DNA of 64,000 nucleotides from assembly GCF_030463535.1 (NCBI RefSeq), contig NC_132887.1:19280443-19344442 (forward strand), read 5' to 3'. The position numbers and the translations under genes were made by a program. This document shows positions 53,223 through 62,200 of the stretch, in pieces. Positions within the stretch are counted from its first letter, which is position 1. Each line of letters starts with the position of its first letter. The notes below the pieces were generated by a model that saw nothing but the letters and a program-made list of their open reading frames with translations, ran no database searches and had not been told where the DNA came from. The stretch is from Salminus brasiliensis. Taxonomy: Eukaryota; Chordata; Actinopteri; Characiformes; Bryconidae.

Positions 53223-56200
53223 CTTAGAGAGGCTGAGGAAGAGGGGCAGAGCGAGAGAAGCGCGCATCTGGATCGTCACCGGGTCATGTGACTGCCAGGT
53301 TTCCTTGGAGACAGCAGCAATGTTGTGCATTCAGATGCTAGTTCAGTTGAGCGGAGGGCAGGACAGAGCAGGCAGCAGCTGGCCTCTGGATGAGTGTCTG
53401 CGAGCTGAACAGACAGGTGCTCCTTACGCTGTACGAGGTGAGTGACTCATTCTATGCAAATGCTGCTGTTCCTCCAACCAGTTTGAGGTCCAGTAGGAAG
53501 AGTGGCGTGGACTGGCGATGGGCAGCTGTAGCGATATTTAAGATGTATGCGTTTACAGGAGGGTTGCTTGAGGTGGCTGTCCTATATTTGTACCCACGCT
53601 GCCAAGATGTTGCCAACCACTTCAATCAAGGCGTGACAATTGGCGCTTTCTCTTTTCTGTCCTCTTAGTCTGTGAAATACGCCTCCATTTAGCTCTTTTG
53701 GAGAGAAATAAGACAGCGTTCCACAAGCCTCCTCGTAGGCTGCTGCCAGCCGTCGGGGAAATTAAAGTAGGCATGTCTCAGTAATGCAAATTGCGCTGAC
53801 CCCTCTGAGTGACTGCGAGCTGTGCGCGTGTCAGGGACGAGCAACTAATGGCATCCTCTTGAGGAAATGGAACTGAAATGTGATAAGTAGACGTGGCTTT
53901 TAGTTGTTTTTTTTTTTACTGTCCTCTAAGAGGAACGCAGACTGTTTATGCTGGTGTTTAGTTGCAGCTCGGAGAACAGCAGCATAATCCAGGCGTCGAG
54001 AACACATTATACGGCAGTTTGGGTGTGGTAAATTCAGTTGTTTTGAGATTTCGGAGCTCCCTTTATGCTGCATACAGGAGGAATAGCGAGAGAGTTTATT
54101 GGAAAAAGCACAGCTGGAAACAGCTGGAACAGTGACTGAGAAGAAGTTCGGACGCAGTTAGTCAAGGTGCCTTTTTTCAAGCAGAATTATCTAACAATCC
54201 AATAATGGAACGCTTTAAATAAGTAAAGCATCGAGAAATAGATTTGATTAGTCTTTCATTAGACTTATATTCAGAAATGTACCCAGCTGGCTGCCACACA
54301 TCCATAGACGTTGTTGTCTGGACTACATCTAATGCCAACATCACTTAGAAGTAGAACAGCTGATGTTTATATTTTGTTGGTTGTTTGGAAGTTTTGATGT
54401 TAAACCAAAATCCAGTGTCTTCCAAAAGTTACATGCCAACGTCATGCTGATGTTAAATAAGAATATTTAGTTAGAGGTATAGTGACCAAAACCCAACGTT
54501 TGCAAAACTTCATAATGTTAACAACCACACAACGTGCAATTCAAACAGTGTTAGATGTTGATATGCAGTTGGTTTGGAGTCATGGTGTAAATAACCAAAA
54601 TTAAACATCTAGCTAATGCTGGAGGCTGATATTAACCTAGTGTTGGGTTTTTGATGGACATGTAACTGAACCAAAATGTCGAACGTTGGAGCTTGTTGTC
54701 AACTCAGAGTCAGTTTTTGGCAGGCATGTTCATATTCAACATAATTCTAATGTTGGAGCTTGATATTGATCTAGATGTGCAACTTTAAGTTCCAACCAAA
54801 AGTCAATGTCTATGCAACAATGGAGCTTGATGTCAACCCAATGTTTGTTTTTGACGGATGTGTGGCTTTGATTTCCAACCATAATTTAACGTCTGTCAAA
54901 TGTTGGAGCTTGATGTCAACTCAGTGTCAGTTTTTGGCAGGCATGTGACTTTAGTTTAGACCGAAAATCTGTCTAAATTTGGAGCTTGATGTCAACCCTG
55001 TGTTGTTTTTTGAAGGATGTTTGACTTTGATTTTGAACCAAAATTTAACATCTGATGAATGTTGGAGCTTAATATTAATCTAGTGTTGGTTTTTAGTAGA
55101 TTTTAAGCAACTTCAAGTTCCAACCAAAAATTAATGTCTGTGCAACAATGCAGCTTGATGTCAACCACATGTTGGTTTATGAGGCATGTGACTTTGATTT
55201 TCAACTAAAATTCAAAGTCTGTACAACGTTCGGATTTGACGTCAAGTTGATTTTTATTTATAACTACAATTCAATGTCTGCCCGGTGTTAGACTGCAATG
55301 TCTTTCTGATGTTGCCTGCTGGGTTTGTATTGACAGAGTTTAAGATGACTGGCAAAAGTGCCATTTTCTGTAGTGTAGAGCTCACCTGATGCAAGTGAGA
55401 GAGAGAGGAAGAGAGAAAGAGAGAGAGAGAGGGCCAGAGAGCGAGAGGCATGGACAGAGGGGCTGAACTGCTTGCTGGAGCGTGCTTGAGTACCAGCGGG
55501 CATCAAGTCCAGATGGAGTCCGTGGCACTGTTTACCCACACAAATTACCTTCTGCAATGTCACCTCGCCCTCCCCTTCTCTCTCTTTTCTCTTTTTCTCT
55601 CAGTCTCTCTCTCTCTCCCCTCCCAGACTTCCAGCTTTAATTAGAATTCCTCCGAACCCCTTTGTCTTCTTGTTAACTTAATTAGTTTTGGGCAAATAGC
55701 ATTAAATTAAAATGTCGCTGTCTGGAAGCCAATTTACAGCATGCAGGGTTTAGGTACACTAAAAACCACAGAGGCTCTTTCCCACCACTTCACAGGCTAG
55801 TTTGATGTCTCCGAGGTTGAAAGCTCACTGTTGATGTTTTCTTCCAGGGCGCCACATACACACACTCACACACACACTTTTAGACTCAGGCAGACAGCCG
55901 ACAGGTTGGCAGCTCCACCTCTGTGGCCATGCTTGACTCGTAACTTTGTAATTTTGCAGTCAGCTGAAGCCAGTGTCCAACAACATGAACGATACCATTC
56001 TCATGTCCTCCGGGGCACCCACATCCACCAAAAGGTAAGCGCTCCACGTAGGCTCTCTGTGTTTGCATGCACTTGTTTTTAAGCCCCGTCTATGTAAGCC
56101 TGTTATGTAAAAGAAAAAGGGAAAAAAAGAAGGGAAAAAAGGCTGGGTTTGAATCCTGTGCTGTGCGTGAGTGATGATGAGTGGGGGATTTTTATTTATT

Positions 56201-59200
56201 TTTTTATTTTTTTGGAGACGGTGAATGCACCGCCGCAGGAGTCGGGCTATACGTTCGCCTTTCAAAGGCAGATGAGCCGGAGCATTGAAGAGAGAAATTG
56301 GCCTGCCTGTGGAAAGTCTCAGTGTGTTTTGCAGACTGGGCTTGCTCAAGGTGATAGGGGAGATAAAAGCACTCCGGATTGAAACCTTATCTTGTAAATA
56401 GGGTTAGTAGTCAGGTTTGTCTGCTTATGTGCTTTCCTGTCCCTGGTCCCATGGCTTATGCTTTAATTGTTGTTCTGTTACCGCTGGCCTGAATGCTGGT
56501 AGGGGTGGAGAATACGGTACAAACACAAACCCTGAAAATGATACTTGATATTATTTTCATGGTACTTCATTGTTCTCGGGTTGGAACAGGCACAAGGCAC
56601 ATACAGTGATATTTATTCACTTTTTTCTTCAGTGTTTCATATACTGCTTTACACTATTAATAGCTAATTAAGAAGAGCCCATAATTCTTGTGGACTCCCT
56701 CTGTTGTCAGGATTTAAACTTAATCTTTGGCAGCTATATTATAAAGTTATTATTTGACCATATTATGTAGATGATAATATAATAAAATAAAAAAAGTGTA
56801 TTAAAATGTCACTGTAGTGTTTGTTTCTTTCTTTTGAACCCAGTTTCCTACCCTACGTTTAGATTGCCAATTACCCAACCCACTCATTAATACTCTCCCC
56901 CATCACATGCACAATGCTCCAGACACTGTGAAGGTGAGGATTGACACATGCCTCCTCCAATCAGCCGTGGTGTTTTTGGGTTTTTTTTTCGAACTGCTGC
57001 CTATGTGATGGGCAACCCGCCCAGAGAGAGCAAGGCTGATTGTGCTCTCTCAGGCTCCAGCTACTGATGACAGGCAGCATGCCGTGGTATTCGAACCAGC
57101 ATTGTACATGTTCATTGTGGCAGCGTCTTAGATCGCTGGGCCACTCTGAGGTCATTTATGCTGAGTGACATATTATATAGTTATTCCAAAATAAATGAAA
57201 ATGCATAATAATTTAAAATGAATAATTATATACACATCAGACTACAGATATTATTCATAACATATTATAACACATATTATTCACAATAATGATTAAAAAT
57301 ATCACAAGCACCTAATTCATGATAATGATATTGCATTTCTGTATCAGAAAATATTTTATATATTTTAATATCATTCATGATAATGATATTATAATTATGT
57401 TATGCAAACCTGCCATAATGTAATTCATGATACTGATACAGTATTAGCGTCATATCAGAAATGCTTATTACAAAGCTCTAAATTTATATTATTATAGAAT
57501 ATTAAACCTGTGTAACTTTTGATACCAGTATTGTACACCAGTCAGCCGTAACATTAGCACCACTGACAGGTGAGGTGAAAAACATTGATTATCTTTCTCT
57601 ACACTGTCAAATGATGGGCAGTCAGTTCTTGAAGTAGATGTGTTAAAAGCAGCTAAAATGGTCAAGCATAGGGATCTGAGCCACTTTGGCGAGAAACCAC
57701 ACACTGATGGCTAGACGACTGAGTCAGAAAACATCTCCAAAACACCAGGCAGGTCTTGTGGGGATTTTTTTGGTATGCAGTGGTCAGTACTTACCAGAAG
57801 TGGTCCAAAGAAGGGCAAACCGTGAACCGCAGACAGGGTCATGGGCACCTAAGGCTCATTGATGTGGTCAATGGAGGCCCCACCTCACAACTTACAGGAT
57901 CTGCTGCTGGTGCCAGATACCACAGGACGCCTTTAGAGGGCTTCTGGAGTCCATGCCTCGAATGGTCAGATCTGTTGTGGTGGCACAAGGTGACCCACTC
58001 AGTATTAGGCGGGTGATGCTAATGTTATGGCTGATTGGTGTAATTCGTGATAACTGATATTGTCATGGGTCCTACTCCTAAATGGTTGCGAGAGATAAAA
58101 CAATATTTGTGATTCCAGTAACTGATTGTGAAGCAGATTTGGTTAGGAGGAAAAAAGGACCAGAATATTTTATCGCATTACACACTCCGATGTGCTCCGG
58201 GGTAAAATCTCTTATCAGATGAAAATGCATTTGTGGAATTTCTGAATTTGTGGAACTTCCCTTTGCTCATTTTCTCCGACTCTCTCCAGCAGAGCTCCCT
58301 CCACTTTTACTTCCACTTTCCCCCACTTAAATTTGATCACATGCTGCGTAACGTGCCATTAAGTCATTAACAGCGCAGTGTAATATTGGTAGCGCTAGTG
58401 TTATGGGAGCATAACAGTGAAACAGCCATTCCGCACTAGAACATGAAGTGTCATGACCGCACATCACTTGAATGGACCAGATGTGACGCTCAGTGTCTGC
58501 ATGAGGAGGAGCGGGCTGCTCATATGCATGCGCTGCTAAAAATAGCTTGGCACGGTCGGCCTGAGGCGGTGGGAGAGGGCTCGGGAGGGAGGGCGGCGCG
58601 CATGGGTAAACTCTTCATCCGACATGAGATCCTTCACTGTAAAGATCAGAGTCAGGCTAAAAAGAGCTGACTTGACTCGTTAACCTCAGGCAGCGAGAGA
58701 TGCTGCGCATTTAGATGAGCCAGCGAGCATGGGGAGGGGTTATTAGCGCACGTACCACGGCCCTCTCCCAGCTCTATGTGGCACTCTTGACAGCCTTAAA
58801 GCCGACACCGCGGCCCCTTGAGTCACGCTCTGTTTGGGTGAGCATGAAGGCTAAGGGAGGCTATGGCCAGAGAGCGAACGGTGGAGGAACGTACGGCTGT
58901 TTTCCACCATATTCTGCTTTCATTGTTTGTTCGATGGGGCCTGCCAAAAATAATAGCTCCTCTTTCAGCCAGCAGAGCTTGAAGGGACAGGAAGAGAACT
59001 CCTCGCCCTCCTGATCTGATTACTTGTAGGAAAGACCTGCTTTTATTGATTACGTCTACATTATAGTGAGGCTGGAGCCAAGTTAAAACTTACTGTGCAG
59101 ACAGTAATCCCTTACAGTGATTAGGGCCATGCTGTAGATGTAATTCACTTGCCTTTGGGAAATGACTTTGGTCTTCGTTTTAATGGATGAGACACAAACA

Positions 59201-62200
59201 TATACTGCAACAAACTTCATAACAGTGAATTTCACTGTGTGGAACCAAGAAAATTGAATTTGCGCAATTCTATATTATGCTCTAACCATTAGCATTATGC
59301 AAAGTGCAAGCCTAAAGCAACACACTCTTTTCTCAAACCATATTGGGTGGTTAAGTAGGTAAATAGACTTATGCTTATGTGGTTTCTGACATTGTGCTGT
59401 GCAGTGGGGAACCTACATGACCTTCTAGGTCTTCAGAGATGTCTATTTGTTTGTTTCACCAAAAGAAGAATTGTCCAAGCAGGATTTTCTTTCCATTGGT
59501 ATCTAGGTAGATACAGTTGAACCAGCTCTCCCATTGATTCGGTCTTCACAAACAGAACCAAAGGCCTAACTGGGGAATCAGTGATGTGATATGCAGTGGG
59601 TGGAACCGAGTCCATGAGTTAATATGCCAATCAGGGCTTTCTGGAACTGCTGGATGCATTGTGTTATGCAGTAGGGAACCTATAGAGGGGTCTTCTAGGC
59701 CATCAGAGAAGGTCAGCTGAAGTGTACACAAAAATACATGTATGTGTGTTAGTGAGGTCAGGATGTTGGATGGTCACCATTGCACCTCATCCCTAACTCC
59801 CCAACTCATCCGAAAAATTTTGAATGGAGCACCGTCATTCCAGTGAACACAGTTCCAACACAGTTCTCGAAGGTCCTATTCTGTATGTGTGTGCATTTGC
59901 ACATCTGTGTGAGCAATGATCTCTGTTACAAGCTTCCGATAAAACGTATGCAGTGTCTTTCACTTGCTTCAAATGTCTGTGTTTAATCGAGAAGAACCAA
60001 AGAATGTTCCAATGCACTGTCATTAGCTTAGTGTTGACAAATACTGACTTTTACGGCCCGAGCTGAAGACCTGACCTCAAGTTCTGCTTTGGACATTCTC
60101 CCCAGTCATCCCTTTTCATCCCAGCTATACACTCTTCACATTCTCCTTCTTTGCTGTTAAATATGTCTGTTTTTGGTGGCAAAGAAGCCAAAAAAAGGTT
60201 GTCGTCATTGTCTTGCATGATAGATCCGTTGCCAGAAACTCCCTATAGTATAACCAGACCTGCAGTATAACTGATGTTGCGCAGTCTGTCTTGGAATTTG
60301 ATCAAGATTGTATTAGCAGCCTCTCTCGCAGTGTGACGTGCATTAAACATATAGAAGGCTGCTGTTGTCGTACAACGATGCACTTTGCAGAATGTTGACT
60401 GGTGGCTATAGCCTTCATTACTCACTAGCTGTATTAGCCTCATATCTCCAGTCCAAAACTAAAGGTAGCTCCGGACACCGAATGTACCCTGAAAGGTCAA
60501 CTGCATCTGTGTAAATTGGACTTTCGCTTCAACCATCACTTTAATCTTCTCAGGAGGTTTTAGGCAGGAGAATGGAATACACTTCTCTCTCTGTCTCCAT
60601 GTCTTTAATAATGGTGTGGCCTTGGAGGGGGATGTGAAAGCCACAAGCAGTGATGGGAAAGTGAGCCTGTCTGCTGACGATGCACCAGCCCTATTCCTAT
60701 CCTCCTCCTCCCCACCCCTCACCCCACCTCCCCTCCAAAAACACTTACGTACCGCTCTGGCTCTCAAGGGCAAGCGACACTGCAGGGAATTTATCGCCGG
60801 CTGGGTCATGCCCGACCTCTCTGCCAGAGAATAAATAACTTTCTCTGTTTGAGCGGGGATGAGTTTTTAATTTGATGTTAACTGAGTATTGACCAACTGC
60901 CATCCGGTATGAAATCATAGACTGCTCTGTTCTCGTGCTGCAGCGTGTTCGCTCAGAGGAGAGTCCGTAATCTCGAAATACGTCAATACGCAAGTTATTC
61001 ACTTACTTGCTTGCAGATCTCTCTTTCAAGATGCTTTAAAATTTGAACTATTTCTGAAGTGTAGCTACTTGTGAAAAAAAATAAATAAATAAAGTTTTTC
61101 ATATATTTTATATTGTTTTTAAATGGACGGACAACATATTGATTAACAAACAGCTAGAACTGCAGCGTCCCCTTCTAATGAATGCATTTGGCTACATAAA
61201 GTTGCACTTATTGCTGATATAGATGTGAAAATGCACACATACCCACAGCTTATGCAGAGTCTAGCCCATGTAGAGAAGTACTGCCAATAGAATAAGACTT
61301 TCTGGAGCAGATAAATATAAACATATTGGCACCATGCCTAACGCCAGGCGTGGGCTAGAAGGGTATAAAACCCCCCAGCATTGGAGCCGTGGAGCAGTGG
61401 AACTGTGTTCTCTAGAATAATGGAGCTTCATCCATGATTTTGGGATGAGATGGGGGAACGACCTGACCTTGGTAAGGCTCTTCTCACTGAATGCTTTCAA
61501 ATCCTCACAGAATCACAGCAAATGCTCCATAATCTAGTAGAAAACCAGTAAAGACAGTTAAAGACAGTAAAGACGAACCCCCCTTTTTTAATACCCTTGA
61601 AAAAAACTATGAATAAGCAGGTGTCCCAATACTTTTGTCTATATAGTGTATCCTGATTATAAACTGAATGTAAAACAAATGGAATAAATATAATTTATGT
61701 AATTAATTTATTAATAAACCACCTCTAACTGACAGTAAGAACAATAAGAACAGTATATATCTAAAGGTTTTAAGTGCCTTTATTATGCTGCTCTCTTGTT
61801 TGATTTTGCTGCTGTAAAAACTGACTTTCCCCGTGGGATAAATAAAGTGATCTATCTATCTGTTATCCACCTTATGCAGAGACAGTACACGTTGTGAGAG
61901 TAGTTACCTGTTTTGCCATTTCATGGTCCAAAATGTTCAACAGGGAGCAAAAGAGTAGATGTAAAGGGTCACTTTTGGTGTAACTGTACTGTGATGGATG
62001 GGCAGCTTGTCCTTGGAGGGCATGACATAAACTCTAACAAGGGTGAAACAGTCCCTGCAGGGGAGCTCTAACAATAGGAGAATTCCAGCAATTCCTTCTG
62101 CGAATGGCACTGATGATTATAAATGATGCCTCTGGGAGGCTGGAGCGGGGGAGTGCTGTCTTAACCCTTAGAAGTTTGCAGTTGTTGGCAGCAAAAACAA

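Larger units (their letters stand above)
39793..55959 (+). other. dtnb giant intron, 16.2 kb
   Basis: No dystrobrevin exon recognised. Repeats inside: a Tc1 D-motif relic (40480-40660), duplicated blocks near 41.5/45.4 kb and 42.0/43.5 kb, a foldback MITE (44916-45126), a CAACCACC minisatellite (47690-47965), family-A copy 7, family-C copy 3, TA and TG microsatellites, a mariner/Tc1 relic (51590-52870), a (GA)n tract with a possible internal first exon (53280-53437), and a long diverged minisatellite (54310-55330). Roughly 46.1-47.2 kb, 48.1-48.7 kb and 53.5-54.2 kb show nothing I can name. Confidence 0.65.

Noticed and set aside
53390..53668. 92-codon open frame starting MSVCELNRQ as a complete small gene
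   Set aside because: A consensus donor interrupts it after 16 codons and the rest shows no homology; only the first part is kept, as a speculative first exon.
56140..56165. B-box-like GGGTTTGAATCCTG as part of a tRNA gene
   Set aside because: No A box at the right distance and no cloverleaf arms around it.
57085..57150. tRNA gene on the minus strand
   Set aside because: A-box and B-box motifs are present but the acceptor and anticodon stems do not form. The sequence continues into a body shared with other repeats, so a tRNA-derived SINE fits better.
58443..58670. 75-codon open frame ([11 protein letters not shown]..) as a small gene
   Set aside because: No homology recognised, no splice or promoter context, and inside a dtnb intron; a chance frame is more likely.
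60616..60834. Possible next dtnb exon (frame with [10 protein letters not shown])
   Set aside because: It does not match the expected dystrobrevin segment (LADEHALI..), and it lacks a phase-compatible acceptor.
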